Of a DNA stretch of 55,769 nucleotides, positions 21,901 to 31,251 are shown piece by piece. Position numbers and translations under genes: made by a program. Each line of letters starts with the position of its first letter. The first letter of the stretch is position 1. This DNA comes from a virus, in IMG/VR virus record IMGVR_UViG_3300013137_000025, positions 1 through 55,769 of that record; one strand, given 5' to 3'. A model generated the notes under the pieces. That model did not search any database. It had not been told where the DNA came from and saw nothing but the letters and a program-made list of their open reading frames with translations.

Positions 21901-23391
21901 CAACACATCGGTTATAGGATCGTCAAACAAACTGAACACAGGTTGATCGCCATCATATCTAAACTTGAATATCTGCATTGTTACGCCTACCGTGCCCTTA
22001 CCAGGATTGGTCAGGGCTACTCCCCAGATCGGCCAAGTGCTATCATTGGGATTGACCCACAGCCGTCTGATATTGTATCCGCTGGGAAGAGCTTCTGTGG
22101 CACTTGTCAACCGGTAATACTCTCCGGTGGCTTGGTTGTATCTAAACAATTCATTGCCAACCCCAACATATACTCTGGTGATAGCCCACCTGAGACCGCT
22201 CTCGCTTTCAAACCCGTTAATCGGCTTGTCCAAAACAATCTCGTCATCACTGTAGCTTACCACCCCATAATGTCCAAAGTTCGTTTCAGAGCCACCGTCC
22301 CCACTATACATCTGCCTTGGTATAGACAAAACGTCGCCCTCAAAAATACCTAAGGAAGCCACAGAAGCCGATGCAGTTACCGTGGCCGATCCTGATACAA
22401 CGGACAGGGTTCCCACGGTAAGCTCGTGAACACAGATGACCCTGCACATTTTCACGCTTTCTCCATCCCATATAGAAGCAGCATCATACCCCCCGGCCAA
22501 GGCCCTTGAGTAATACTGTGTCGGAGGTCGGCCGGAGTAGGAAATGCCCCACCCCGTGGTGTCAGTCTTGGGAACAGGGTAATCCACAATAGTGTCAATG
22601 TCATATTCATCCGGGACGCCCCCATCAGAGTCTCTATATACTTGTTTGATCAACTCCTTCACCAAGAAGGTGACCGGTCGATTGATATGCCAATCCATCC
22701 CGTCCTTAACCTTCTTGGCTTCTTCTTCAGTGAGGGGATAATCAAGAGAGGTAACAGTCAGTTCCGTGGAGTGGGAATCCTGATGATTTGTACAGCTATC
22801 AATCAACATGACACCCAAGGTGATGGTCTGAGGAACCAAATCCTTGGTGGTCGTGAAGTTGGCTTTCAGGGCAATTCTTTTCCTATACAAAGAGTTCATC
22901 AATCGGTTCTGGGAATACTCAAATTCTGCCCGAGTAACCTGATCTCCAAGCCAATTCCAGTCTTCGTCGAACGAGGCATACAGAGATGGAGGGAATGGCT
23001 TTGACCAGAATCCATCCGAGTTGTCCAAGGTGATCGAGGAAACCTTCTGCCGGACCTCGCCATGAAGTCTCTCGCCGGTATAGGTGAGCGCCCCCACTTT
23101 GAGAAGCTGGTTTCTTCCCCCTATGTTGGTTCGGTCGCTGAAGTCTACCCAATTGTTATTGGCGTCTTGGATGAAGAACTTCAGTTCATAGGAGGAAATC
23201 TTGGATTCAATGGCCTGTGTCAGGCTCTTGTTCGGCAGCATGTCTTTACCCCTGATTACCACTCCATCCACAGTTAAGCTCCTGCTCGTGTACCCTCCGG
23301 CACCAAACAGGAGCTTCCCAGCACGATACCCCAACTGGACATAATCCCCGAACTTCTCTATCCCGAATCGAAACCACCCGAACTTAGGCAC
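18979..23391 (-). CDS. Large tail-tip/central fibre-like protein, 1470 aa
   Basis: GTG 23391 gives MPKFGWFRFGIEKFGDYVQL. The protein is beta-rich throughout, with no transmembrane segment. Residues about 60-330 (SYELKFFIQDANNNWVDFSD...) resemble the N-terminal receptor-platform part of siphophage tail-tip proteins. The middle has many short beta repeats, and the C-terminal part (about 1230-1470) carries LVSDKTTSHSYTDM-type segments ending with VTEMSFNPQYTGMMTVKIRA, as in hub proteins that are linear in arrangement. It lies at the downstream end of the virion module, so it is probably part of the tail tip. Family not identified with certainty. Confidence 0.6.
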   Translation of the reverse strand: MPKFGWFRFGIEKFGDYVQLGYRAGKLLFGAGGYTSRSLTVDGVVIRGKDMLPNKSLTQAIESKISSYELKFFIQDANNNWVDFSDRTNIGGRNQLLKVGALTYTGERLHGEVRQKVSSITLDNSDGFWSKPFPPSLYASFDEDWNWLGDQVTRAEFEYSQNRLMNSLYRKRIALKANFTTTKDLVPQTITLGVMLIDSCTNHQDSHSTELTVTSLDYPLTEEEAKKVKDGMDWHINRPVTFLVKELIKQVYRDSDGGVPDEYDIDTIVDYPVPKTDTTGWGISYSGRPPTQYYSRALAGGYDAASIWDGESVKMCRVICVHELTVGTLSVVSGSATVTASASVASLGIFEGDVLSIPRQMYSGDGGSETNFGHYGVVSYSDDEIVLDKPINGFESESGLRWAITRVYVGVGNELFRYNQATGEYYRLTSATEALPSGYNIRRLWVNPNDSTWPIWGVALTNPGKGTVGVTMQIFKFRYDGDQPVFSLFDDPITDVLFGEFFTSKQRAATGGAFQGLFDDSDKVRPAWPIVFDQCVVNENFTTAPGAIHRIQGVFKNETDDGETAYGDDIKHAWLSDPETYGWDAFTTSSLVTRGFVSTSWLSADYVTAYGLGPSRFTHGQEGFLLFHPDWMTYGTLIYAKYAFDGGTEQKDIVCDADSGHYDFKYYVVELNGDIATEYQLSMGTTWDALSEVEKGFPVCGAIDTTYNSIWIGTLHSGNSNKMSHKIWKKVWGSDVVHHFGQVDESPEIVPSTLYATYYSLPTEIKVISGRPFVIYCNVYDMAETGVKYIVTSLPFSATPESTSIPESLIAEISSSCLYGLSVISMYNEDTSAYEDMLTYFSAESGMMQRLKVTIGAAPTYTITTERDTVEQFGFLRQEPYSISNVAVAEKSMQLFWISSPVQNYTIPEFAEGRFALMQWSYTVPAVVELADFGEMSVWEAIGCLAEKVDAIYGFYPDGNFFFKTKPRHSLSEYTFGNIENDRVASIDVDMGFSEIINASSRSSSVAVFPPVEITFEISPDSKYGEDGFRHEIEVVRGLMSSRKIKLTCSRGGRTATSAYKDGDETVYVKKRSVFTFETTDGSIESTVMYPVTTSSSSITLDMDATVTYGAAIRLEGENQDDIAEERETIDTVWGEGRVGYILRFSSLGLELDCKLASDIDDSTNEIPLVHTDNTEVDLSGEMTNGAVLSEGMELCIGNFTEGINYEYCRIVEVKAHSLLVQRTTMHERGARSTHIAGETVALLRHGNVYYLRQGEAGLSENYPSEYTGTLFVVGDKATIDFPKGNKADPNDDNSAETDVGTDFVPVNGQFMQIGGDGPLGTGVYANFKFNSDESYEPKFKQGDVVRINAPGLSLVSDKTTSHSYTDMASIKKYSKRDSSVKMDNPFFSEDDARWAVRRDVEEEKYPKRNYEIQCNMVPWILPGSVVTVQDTEMLPRDSEHKEVGYVTEMSFNPQYTGMMTVKIRAMNPY

Positions 23392-23394
23392 ACT

Positions 23395-23664
23395 TCACTC
23401 TACCTTGGGTTCTTGGGTTGTCAGGGTTCTCTCTTCCATGATCACTTTGGCGGCCTCGTTCATCAAGGTCTTCCCGACATCAAGCCCACCAGATACCCTG
23501 TCCATGGAAGATCGGACCTTAACCAATTCGCGATTAAGGGAGTCAATCATCCCGACAATCTGGGCCTCTCTTTTCGCGAGTTCATCGACATCAAATGACG
23601 AAGCTATCTTCTCCCAACGGGAGTAAATGTTGTTCACAAGATCTCTTTTGCTTTCATCGGACAT
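23395..23664 (-). CDS. Small coiled-coil protein, 89 aa
   Basis: MSDESKRDLVNNIYSRWEKI opens an almost entirely helical protein with a strong heptad stretch (about 23-62, DELAKREAQIVGMIDSLNRE). It overlaps the stop of the upstream 23654-23935 gene by 11 nt and lies between fibre and tail-tip genes. It might be an assembly chaperone for either; that is inference from position. Confidence 0.6.
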   Translation of the reverse strand: MSDESKRDLVNNIYSRWEKIASSFDVDELAKREAQIVGMIDSLNRELVKVRSSMDRVSGGLDVGKTLMNEAAKVIMEERTLTTQEPKVE

Positions 23665-23935
23665 CCCTTATCACCTCGCTCTGTTTAAGTTGTTGAGCCG
23701 ACATCTTTACCTTAGATGCCAGTTCAAGGTATTTGGACGAGACCTCGTTGACTTGCTCGTTGGTCAGAGAGATCGAGCCCAGCATCGCACTAACCACGTC
23801 ATCATATACATTTACCGACCCGGCCTTGATGAGCATCATATCACAGAATGCCATGGCACTGACAGCGTCTTTCATTAGGTCTGAAAGAATCAGCTTGGCC
23901 GTAGCCCAGTCTATATAGGAGTCTAACTCTGCCAT
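23654..23935 (-). CDS. Small helical protein, 93 aa
   Basis: MAELDSYIDWATAKLILSDL begins a mostly helical protein with hydrophobic and Met-rich patches (MKDAVSAMAFCDMMLIKAG) and a C-terminal amphipathic helix (VNEVSSKYLELASKVKMSAQ). It is paired with the coiled-coil gene 23395-23664 by overlap. The two may form a complex. Function unknown. Confidence 0.6.
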   Translation of the reverse strand: MAELDSYIDWATAKLILSDLMKDAVSAMAFCDMMLIKAGSVNVYDDVVSAMLGSISLTNEQVNEVSSKYLELASKVKMSAQQLKQSEVIRDVR

Positions 23936-23958
23936 GGTTTATGATAGTTCTTTATACT

Positions 23959-26205
23959 CTACGGAGCCAACTGTTCACAGTTTTCAAGTTTTCTTTCCAG
24001 TTCCTCCACTCTTTTAAGCAAGTCCTGGATGAGGATCGTGTTGGCCATGGTCATGTCTGAACTTTGGAACATCGTGGTGTCGCCTTCCACCCCATGCAGG
24101 ATGGTGCTGACGGGAGCGAAGTCCTGCGCTATAGGTCCTACATGGTTCCCCTCTCCATCCTCCTCCGTCTTCCAATCCCAGCGGGCGATGTCGAACTCCT
24201 CATAGGCCTCCCGCAGCGCCAGCACGACGGAGTCGAAGAGGGGGAGGATGTTCTTCTTCTTTGCCCTATCGCTACTCGTCGTGAAGGTAGCGCTTCCTGC
24301 GTTCAGCTTGGAGTAGGCCCCCGCCGCGTCATACACAGAGAAGTCGTAGGTGGAATCCATGTCCCCGGTGCTAAAGGCACCATTGGCGTGGAAGTAGAAG
24401 GCATATTGGGCGCCTCCCTTTGTAGTCAGGACTTGTGCCGTTGCCCCATCCTCCTCCGTCCCATCCACCAGCCAGTGGATGCCACCTACTAGCACAGAGT
24501 CTGTTCCCAGGAAATACTGCTCCCCATGGAGGAGGGAACCATTTGCGTAGCTGTCGCTGTTTCCCCACCTCTGTACCAAAGAACTGCTGGTCAGCTTATG
24601 GCTCTCCAGCTCCGCACCCGCTATCTCGGCCAAGTTCACCGGCCAATACAGGCAGCTAGGGGTCGCGGTAGTGGCGTAGCCATAGTTGCGCACCATAGCG
24701 CGCCCCGTTGGCGCTACCGTGAAGAGGTCCCCGTTCGGTTTCACCAAACTCCGTAGGGAATCATTTGTGACAATCGCCGTCCCTGCCCTTCCCGCCATGA
24801 CCAACTGCCCCGTGCTAGTACCTACGAAGCTAGGCGTACTAGCCTCCCTCATAACGAAGGCCGCAGTGGACCCTGTCCCCATGGTGAGGACGCAAGCCGC
24901 CCCGGCTATGGGGGAATCCATGAAGATCACGGGGCTGTTGTCCTGGATCTCAATCTCCCCTACTGCATCGTAGTCACTTCTATGACTCCCTACTGCTATC
25001 CGTGGGAAGCTGGGCACACCATACGTAGATTCTGCGCTGCGGTAGACAGTTATGATGGTGTCCTGCGGGGCATACGAGTCTGCGAGCATCAGCAAGGACA
25101 ACTTCTCCCCCGCGCCTGCCCACTCATACATATGCTCGTTGCTTGTTCCCCCCGTATCATAGAACCTCATTGATGGCCTTGCTCCATACATCTCCATAGA
25201 TTTCCGGGTGCGATCAAATCTAACTAAGGTGTCTCTACCTGTTTTCTCGTCATCGTCAAGATGGGTTGCTATATACATATTTCCAGCGTTAGAGTTAATT
25301 CCCCAAATCCTCTCCCCGGTCCCTTCACTTGTGTCATTCAGAAGAATGGATGGATGAGTATCACTAACTCGTATGTCACCACCAGATACTTCAAGTTTGT
25401 CAGAGGGCGACCCTGTGCTCCCGATCATAACATTGCCGGATCGAATGGCAGTATAAGAATGTCCAGATCCTGTGCTTGGAACCACTGTTAGGACGGTGTC
25501 AGAGATTGTTCCAGCACTGTTCATATCTGCAAGATACAGCTTCCCGCCATTCATCCCTAAGTCGTATCTTGCGTTGTTGTCGTGTATGGGAGGATCCTCA
25601 TACCACATGAGAAATGGGGATGCCCCAACAACAGCCAAGTATTCTCCGGCCACGACTCCATCATCCGCTATAATCTCACCTGGAGTTCTAAGGACACGTT
25701 CAGTGAAATAAAACGCAGTGTCTGTTATGGCCCCTAAGTCATTTCTTCCATGAACACCAAAGGTTCCATAACCTCCTCCCCCGCTTGTAAAGGCTGAGAT
25801 AGTCCACATCTTCTCGTTGGCAGGAGCATTGGTATCGATTAGGTAGATCAGAGGGTCGGTGTTCGATGTTACGATATCAGAGCTTGCTATAAAAGTTCCG
25901 TCCTCTGCCACCGTAAAAGCGTCTTGCCATCCCGAATTGTAAAATTGAAGTGAAAGAGAACTATCGGAATCGAGTTGCCCGAATCTCCAATATTCTGTGT
26001 CATCTATCAAAAACCTAATCTGAGATGTCTCGGCAATATCAAGTTTTGCGTAATTTTTGATTACCATAACTTTTCCAGAATCCACAGTGACACTGTCACC
26101 TCTGGTAATCGAAGAACTAACAGCCCAAAGAGTGTAATTTTCATTATTGGAAAATATCCATAATGTCGTTATTATAGATAATAATGCAATGGCTATTTTC
26201 TTCAT
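23959..26205 (-). CDS. Tail-fibre-like protein with signal peptide and S74 self-cleaving chaperone
   Basis: 748 aa. Residues 1-28 (MKKIAIALLSIITTLWIFSN) look like a secretion signal or membrane anchor: two Lys, then a 15-residue hydrophobic core. The body has repeated beta units with a common pattern (D.SPVIFMDS, HPSILLNDTSEGTGERIWGI, RPSMRFYDTGG). From residue 645, SDRAKKKNILPL and HVGPIAQDF mark a peptidase S74 intramolecular chaperone, which folds the trimeric fibre and cuts itself off at the Ser (SD) of that motif. The C-terminus is a coiled coil (LLKRVEELERKLEN). A signal peptide on a phage fibre is odd. Confidence 0.8.
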   Translation of the reverse strand: MKKIAIALLSIITTLWIFSNNENYTLWAVSSSITRGDSVTVDSGKVMVIKNYAKLDIAETSQIRFLIDDTEYWRFGQLDSDSSLSLQFYNSGWQDAFTVAEDGTFIASSDIVTSNTDPLIYLIDTNAPANEKMWTISAFTSGGGGYGTFGVHGRNDLGAITDTAFYFTERVLRTPGEIIADDGVVAGEYLAVVGASPFLMWYEDPPIHDNNARYDLGMNGGKLYLADMNSAGTISDTVLTVVPSTGSGHSYTAIRSGNVMIGSTGSPSDKLEVSGGDIRVSDTHPSILLNDTSEGTGERIWGINSNAGNMYIATHLDDDEKTGRDTLVRFDRTRKSMEMYGARPSMRFYDTGGTSNEHMYEWAGAGEKLSLLMLADSYAPQDTIITVYRSAESTYGVPSFPRIAVGSHRSDYDAVGEIEIQDNSPVIFMDSPIAGAACVLTMGTGSTAAFVMREASTPSFVGTSTGQLVMAGRAGTAIVTNDSLRSLVKPNGDLFTVAPTGRAMVRNYGYATTATPSCLYWPVNLAEIAGAELESHKLTSSSLVQRWGNSDSYANGSLLHGEQYFLGTDSVLVGGIHWLVDGTEEDGATAQVLTTKGGAQYAFYFHANGAFSTGDMDSTYDFSVYDAAGAYSKLNAGSATFTTSSDRAKKKNILPLFDSVVLALREAYEEFDIARWDWKTEEDGEGNHVGPIAQDFAPVSTILHGVEGDTTMFQSSDMTMANTILIQDLLKRVEELERKLENCEQLAP

Positions 26206-26222
26206 TGGATTCCCCTTTTGGA

Positions 26223-29081
26223 TTACATTATTTGGTCAGCTATTGACCAAGGTATAATTTGTCCAGGTAATATAAACTGTATCTTTCCATCAGAAGCATG
26301 GACAGTCCCAACATACCCAACAACCTGAACACGATATCCGGCATTCGGAAGACTGAAACTGTAAGAGCCTGAAGACGAAGATAGGAACACTGGTGCTCCG
26401 GCCGAAACGCTACTTGTGTCTACGTCTGTTTTTTCGTAGGACACAAACACTTCTCCCTCAGCGCCTTCGGAGATAGCATCTGGAGCATATGCCATAGCAT
26501 ATTTTGTGGATCCATTAGTATTTCCGGCTATTGCTTTTGTGGCTATTTGCAATCCTCCGGAGGTTGTCCCTGAAAGCCATACGAGAGATCCGGCAGAAAT
26601 CCCTCCAGTTCCACCAACAACAGTTTTGCTCAGATTTCCATTTATTGTTCCTGATACCACTAGATCTCCAGCAATAGACCAATTCCCATTACTGCCAATC
26701 ATGTTAGTTTTGTTGTTTTGATCTATGATTCTGTAATGACTACTGTTTAGCCTTATTTTTAAGGCGCTAATGAAATCGTTGCTTGGGGATGCGCTGACAA
26801 CAAATAACGACCCATCTTGCTCGTCAGATGTTGGTACGGTTGCTGACAGTGGGGTAAAATTGACCTGTTCGGATAACCATAATCGCCCCCATTTTTGGGT
26901 GGAATATCCAAGATGTTGCGTAGAACCACTGCCTGGGACCAGATGTACATTAGCTCCCCCTATACTCATTGCTTTGTATGCACCTGATGCCGAATTTATA
27001 CCAACATAAAAATCCGTTGCACTGCTGAGATACATCTTAGGGGTGCTTCCAGAAGTGCTAGCCCCAACTCTAAATGTAAGACTATCTACCCCAAGAACCC
27101 CACCTAATGTGCCAACAATTTCATCTGAACCACCTGACAGATGTGTTGAATTGTGATCATCGGTTGCATATCCAGACATAGAAAACCCAATAAGATCATT
27201 ACCATTGAGATCGAGATCTTTTTGCATTGTGTAACTTGATCCGGTTCCATATAGAATGTCTGCTATGTGAACTCCGTCCACTTTATCGGCATCGAGATAG
27301 GTAACTTTTGTAACATTGGCCGCATAAAGACCCGTTATGGAAAATGGTGGCACCCCACTAACCCATGCCACAAAATTAGCATTAGATCCAGTGGTTGATG
27401 TAAATTGAGGACTTCCAGTAAATGAGGGAGATCCTATATACAGTCCACCAGAAATGATTGACGATGAAATGGTCTTATTTGTAAGAACCTGTGAACCAGA
27501 TGTGGTCACAATACTTGCATATGAAGATCCGTTTGTTGTCAATTGCCAACCTAATGATGAGTATTTTATTGCCGGAGAAGTGGAAACAGAACCTGTATAA
27601 GCTATGAACTTGTAATCAGACGGAAGTGGGCTTGCATATCCGATAGCAAAATAAGGCTCTTCTGAATATACATAATCACCAGACACCGCTTTCATCGCAG
27701 TATTCAAAGAGAGCGTATTGACAATCGGACTTGTGAGTGTTTTGTTGGTGAGCGTTTGCGTGCTGCTGGTGGTTGCTATATCGTAAAACGTTGAACCGTC
27801 ATTGGAAAGCTGCCAATCTCCTCCATCAAAAAACAAATTTGCCCAAGAATATCCAGAGCTATAAGCTCTAGCAACTCTAATGCCGCCTGTTGTACTCGAA
27901 CCTTCGTTGTGTCCGATACTAACATAATCATCCTCTACATTCATATCACCGGCGATGCTACCGAATTCTGCCGATCCGGTAACTGTTAAATCATCACCAA
28001 TATAGGCGTCTCCAGACAAAAACAAATCCTTCCATCTACAATCAGTAAATCCCAAAGAAATGGTTCCTGCTGTTGCGGGAGATACATTGTGTGAAAATTC
28101 GAATTTTCTGTCTGCTACCGCTGTATGTGGGTTTATTTTAACATAATGATCAGAGTTCCCAAATCTAAGTTCTATACTTACATCTTCATCGTCGTAATCA
28201 GAGTCAAGAGTAAAGGCTGTATTCATGGTTCCAGATGCATCGAGTGTTCCGCCCTCATGATCGTGGTCAGCTCTAGCCACTTGAGGAGAAACACCGTATA
28301 ATCCATCATACCCAGCAAACACACTGTCACCAGTATACAATGGAGGAACATCATCATGCCCATCATACAACATGCTTTTAGTTACAACATTATTTTGATT
28401 ATATCCTATGAAATCGAACCAGCTTCCTCCCGTATGCTGGAATTTCCATTTTACATCTGACTCATCCCACATGATTTTTGAAGAATCATTACCATCACCT
28501 CGATAGGCTTCAAATGTTACATCTTCTGGAGTCTCTGCATCCGCGTTTACACGAAGCGTATTACCATCAACTGTCAAAGTATCAACAGAAAGAGTTCCGC
28601 CAATAGTCACGTCATCGAATTCAGATGCTCCAGTTACAGATAGACCTCCTCCAATATCAACATCGCCTTCAACGTCAATATCTCTAACCCACAATTTGCT
28701 CCATTTATAGGTTGAATTCCCAAGATTGCTAGTGCCAGTAAAATCATAATTCACTATAAACCTATCTTCAGAAGCGTCCCATTGTATGGTCGCCCCACCA
28801 TACTGAGCTACGCCACGACTAAATACCAAAAATGAATCTTCTCCATCATTCGTCGTGTTATCGTCATTAATAGTCCAATTACCCTTACATCCAGATCCAG
28901 GAGTGGCCCCAAGTGTTTGGTATATCTTGGCTATCTGGTCATAGGCATGGGTCTCCCAGTAGGACGCATTGCAATTGGTCCCCAGAGGATCCGTTGCACT
29001 GGACGCATCTGTAATATCGGCAAGATTCGCAGGACCAGAATCACCTGATGACAGAGCATACCACTCAAGATAGGTGGCCAC
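26223..29081 (-). CDS. Long tail-fibre protein, 952 aa
   Basis: GTG 29081 with GAGGAGG upstream, overlapping the previous stop. The sequence is rich in Gly/Ser/Thr and beta strands, with two TLTNKTL-type fibre repeats (about residues 440 and 534) and several GxLxVxGxSEFDDVTIGG modules (about 125-190 and 320-360). It has no S74 domain. The C-terminal part (about 830-952) is a compact beta domain (NGSTKYAMAYAPDAISEGAE) that may be the tip. Its N-terminus (MATYLEWYALSSGDSGPANL) may attach to the tail tip. Confidence 0.75.
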   Translation of the reverse strand: MATYLEWYALSSGDSGPANLADITDASSATDPLGTNCNASYWETHAYDQIAKIYQTLGATPGSGCKGNWTINDDNTTNDGEDSFLVFSRGVAQYGGATIQWDASEDRFIVNYDFTGTSNLGNSTYKWSKLWVRDIDVEGDVDIGGGLSVTGASEFDDVTIGGTLSVDTLTVDGNTLRVNADAETPEDVTFEAYRGDGNDSSKIMWDESDVKWKFQHTGGSWFDFIGYNQNNVVTKSMLYDGHDDVPPLYTGDSVFAGYDGLYGVSPQVARADHDHEGGTLDASGTMNTAFTLDSDYDDEDVSIELRFGNSDHYVKINPHTAVADRKFEFSHNVSPATAGTISLGFTDCRWKDLFLSGDAYIGDDLTVTGSAEFGSIAGDMNVEDDYVSIGHNEGSSTTGGIRVARAYSSGYSWANLFFDGGDWQLSNDGSTFYDIATTSSTQTLTNKTLTSPIVNTLSLNTAMKAVSGDYVYSEEPYFAIGYASPLPSDYKFIAYTGSVSTSPAIKYSSLGWQLTTNGSSYASIVTTSGSQVLTNKTISSSIISGGLYIGSPSFTGSPQFTSTTGSNANFVAWVSGVPPFSITGLYAANVTKVTYLDADKVDGVHIADILYGTGSSYTMQKDLDLNGNDLIGFSMSGYATDDHNSTHLSGGSDEIVGTLGGVLGVDSLTFRVGASTSGSTPKMYLSSATDFYVGINSASGAYKAMSIGGANVHLVPGSGSTQHLGYSTQKWGRLWLSEQVNFTPLSATVPTSDEQDGSLFVVSASPSNDFISALKIRLNSSHYRIIDQNNKTNMIGSNGNWSIAGDLVVSGTINGNLSKTVVGGTGGISAGSLVWLSGTTSGGLQIATKAIAGNTNGSTKYAMAYAPDAISEGAEGEVFVSYEKTDVDTSSVSAGAPVFLSSSSGSYSFSLPNAGYRVQVVGYVGTVHASDGKIQFILPGQIIPWSIADQIM

Positions 29082-30544
29082 TACGCCTCCTCAAACTCAA
29101 GGGTGAAAGTTGCCCTGTTGAGGCTCCAATGCCTAGATGCATTCTTAGTTATCCGAATCACTCCGACCATTACACTCGGAATTCCCTCAATCTTGGGCCG
29201 GAGAGCAATCATGTAACCTCGTTTTACCCAAGCTTCAAGTGTCCTCATGTCCTGATAGATAGCTACGTCAACATCCCGGAATTCCGCAGACAGGATGAAC
29301 TTGGGCCTCTCATAGACATCTGTCGTGATCTGTTTCAACGACCCATTGGCAAGCCTGTTCCTCTTCCATATTTCAACCGGCTGAACTTGTATCGTTTCAG
29401 GGTCAGGAAAATCGTCAATCATGTAATAGCCATTGGCTTCTTGGGAGGTTCCATGGGCATGTTCGATTACCACGTCGTCAACATCAAAAGCCGTGTTCTG
29501 GCCCTGCGTTAGCATTAGCCTAACTATCCATCGGTTTCCTCTATTATATGCTTGCTTTGATGTATCTTCGGCAGAAGAGAAGCTCCACTCGTTGTCGGTG
29601 TCCGTATTTGGATAAGCCGACACCAGCGCCTCCCGCTCAGTCCATCCGCTGGTTAGTGTCGTAGCTCCAAGCACCTGCCCCACTAAGAGCCCGTCGGTGT
29701 CAAAGCTTCCCAACTCAGCTGCCCCTAAAACAGTGTCAGCATCTCCTCTGGTGATATAGTCGCCAGTAGCATCAGCTATCCCTGCTTGGATGTAGGCACG
29801 CTGGTTTACAATGGGGAATCTATCAAAGCACTGCCCAAGTCTATAGCTGCACGAAAATCTCCACCTCCTGACACCTGGTATAAAGCTGTTTACATCGCCA
29901 ACTCTTTGTAGGTCTTGAGAAGAATTGCCAGCAGTGGAATTGTTGCAATACAGACGAACACCTCGCATGGATTCATAGGAATAATCATCAAGTCCCTGTA
30001 TTGCAGCATTAGCTGTTAACCATAACAAAGAATCTCTTTCATTATACCTTTTTATAGGACACACACCGAAGGTTTTATTGGATCCAAACGCAACGCTTCT
30101 AGCGCTCCATCCAAGCGGAACCGTCCTAATAAGAATCTGGTCCCCCACAGCATAGGTCGCTGTTGGGACCGTCATGTGAGTATTAGAGGCGTATTTCGTA
30201 AAAGCCGATATAGTATAACCTGAGATGGTTCTTATAGAAACCTTTTCAATTGTTCCATCATATGTCTCATCGGTTGAAGGTCCCAGTATCAATTCGCTTC
30301 CAAACAAAGCATCGGCCGGATTTGGCGTTCCTCCAGAAGTTGTGGGAAGCCATCCATGAAGATAAAACGGACTTAGCATGTAATCAGAACAAATGGATGA
30401 GTCTAAGGTTATGGCTGTATCCCAACTCGCCCCTGCTGCTATCCCATCGTATTGAACCCCGAACTTGGCGAACCGATCATAATTCTCGAATGAATCATAG
30501 AACGCAACAACACCAAGCTCCCAATTGTCTACCGAAGAACTCAT
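29081..30544 (-). CDS. Tail-tip-associated structural protein, 487 aa
   Basis: MSSSVDNWELGVVAFYDSFE leads a beta-rich protein without signal or membrane helix; Cys residues are scattered. The C-terminal 90 residues (RPKFILSAEFRDVDVAIYQD...WSLNRATFTLEFEEA) resemble the beta-sandwich end of distal-tail or fibre-adaptor proteins. It is translationally coupled to the 952-aa fibre, so it may be its adaptor. Family not recognised. Confidence 0.6.
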   Translation of the reverse strand: MSSSVDNWELGVVAFYDSFENYDRFAKFGVQYDGIAAGASWDTAITLDSSICSDYMLSPFYLHGWLPTTSGGTPNPADALFGSELILGPSTDETYDGTIEKVSIRTISGYTISAFTKYASNTHMTVPTATYAVGDQILIRTVPLGWSARSVAFGSNKTFGVCPIKRYNERDSLLWLTANAAIQGLDDYSYESMRGVRLYCNNSTAGNSSQDLQRVGDVNSFIPGVRRWRFSCSYRLGQCFDRFPIVNQRAYIQAGIADATGDYITRGDADTVLGAAELGSFDTDGLLVGQVLGATTLTSGWTEREALVSAYPNTDTDNEWSFSSAEDTSKQAYNRGNRWIVRLMLTQGQNTAFDVDDVVIEHAHGTSQEANGYYMIDDFPDPETIQVQPVEIWKRNRLANGSLKQITTDVYERPKFILSAEFRDVDVAIYQDMRTLEAWVKRGYMIALRPKIEGIPSVMVGVIRITKNASRHWSLNRATFTLEFEEA

Positions 30545-30560
30545 CCTTTGCCCTCGTTCC

Positions 30561-30920
30561 TCACTTCTCGGCCATCTTGGGTGTTATGGTCCCGAAAATC
30601 TTGGAGTGAGTCGCCTCGATCTTCGACTCAATGTTATACCTGGCAACATCCACTCCGGCCCTAGTTAGTTCCTTGACGCCATTTTGCATGACCCAAGTGA
30701 ACTTCTCCTTACCCTTCCCTTCCCCCTTGAACACAACCTCGGCCGACCGCACAAACCCATCGAGGGTCTGGCTGATCTTCTGTTCCTCCACTATAGATAG
30801 TTCGATTCCTATCTTTTTGAACCACCGGATCAAGGCGGGAATAGCAATTGCGGTAATAACAAGAGATATAATCGGAACAAGTAGTCCTGTTACCAGTTCG
30901 GAAAGGATTTCTTGCCACAT
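30561..30920 (-). CDS. Holin, LLH-family-like
   Basis: 119 aa: one N-terminal transmembrane helix (about 9-31, LVTGLLVPIISLVITAIAIP), a basic turn (RWFKKIG) and then a helical cytoplasmic part. The pattern QTLDGFVRSAEVVFKGEGKG-KEKFTWV is characteristic of the LLH holin family (I-x-x-A-E...G-x-G-K-x-K). Holins open the inner membrane at the end of infection. No endolysin is evident beside it, which is unusual but seen in mosaic phages. Confidence 0.8.
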   Translation of the reverse strand: MWQEILSELVTGLLVPIISLVITAIAIPALIRWFKKIGIELSIVEEQKISQTLDGFVRSAEVVFKGEGKGKEKFTWVMQNGVKELTRAGVDVARYNIESKIEATHSKIFGTITPKMAEK

Positions 30921-31251
30921 GGTATTATTCTCCTATTCTCCCAACGGCCACTTCTTCCTTCGTGTCTGCCAAAAAAGTTTCTGTAGCACCTCTACATTAC
31001 GCACCATTCCCCAATCTGCCCCACTTGCCCAGGCGAGCCATCGTCCACTCCTGGTTTACCGAACCTGACTAAACCACAAGTTCGGAAGGCTACCTTTCTT
31101 CGGCCATTTTTGACGCTTCAACGAGATTAGCCGCAAGCGGTCTTACAATCTCTCCACGCCCGTTTTTTACTTGGTCGGTGAACCCGCCCCCGCCCAAGAT
31201 ACTTAATACTTGCCTTTTGATGTTTAGGTAGGTTTGTGGCGATAAAGTCAG
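30921..31251. other. Spacer containing a possible orphan or read-through extension
   Basis: 331 bp with no gene having a normal start. It contains the in-frame extension 31090-31251, described separately. The remainder (30921-31089) is leader-like and without strong hairpins. Confidence 0.4.
31090..31251 (-). pseudogene. 53-codon in-frame extension after the stop of the signal-peptide protein
   Basis: The codons straight after the TAA of the 31252-31779 gene stay open in the same frame for 53 codons to TAG at 31090. They encode a protein-like sequence (SPQTYLNIKRQVLSILGGGG, FTDQVKNGRGEIVRPLAANL, VEASKMAEER). No ATG/GTG with an SD starts it. It may be a C-terminal domain lost by a nonsense mutation, a read-through product, or chance. 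Confidence 0.4.
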
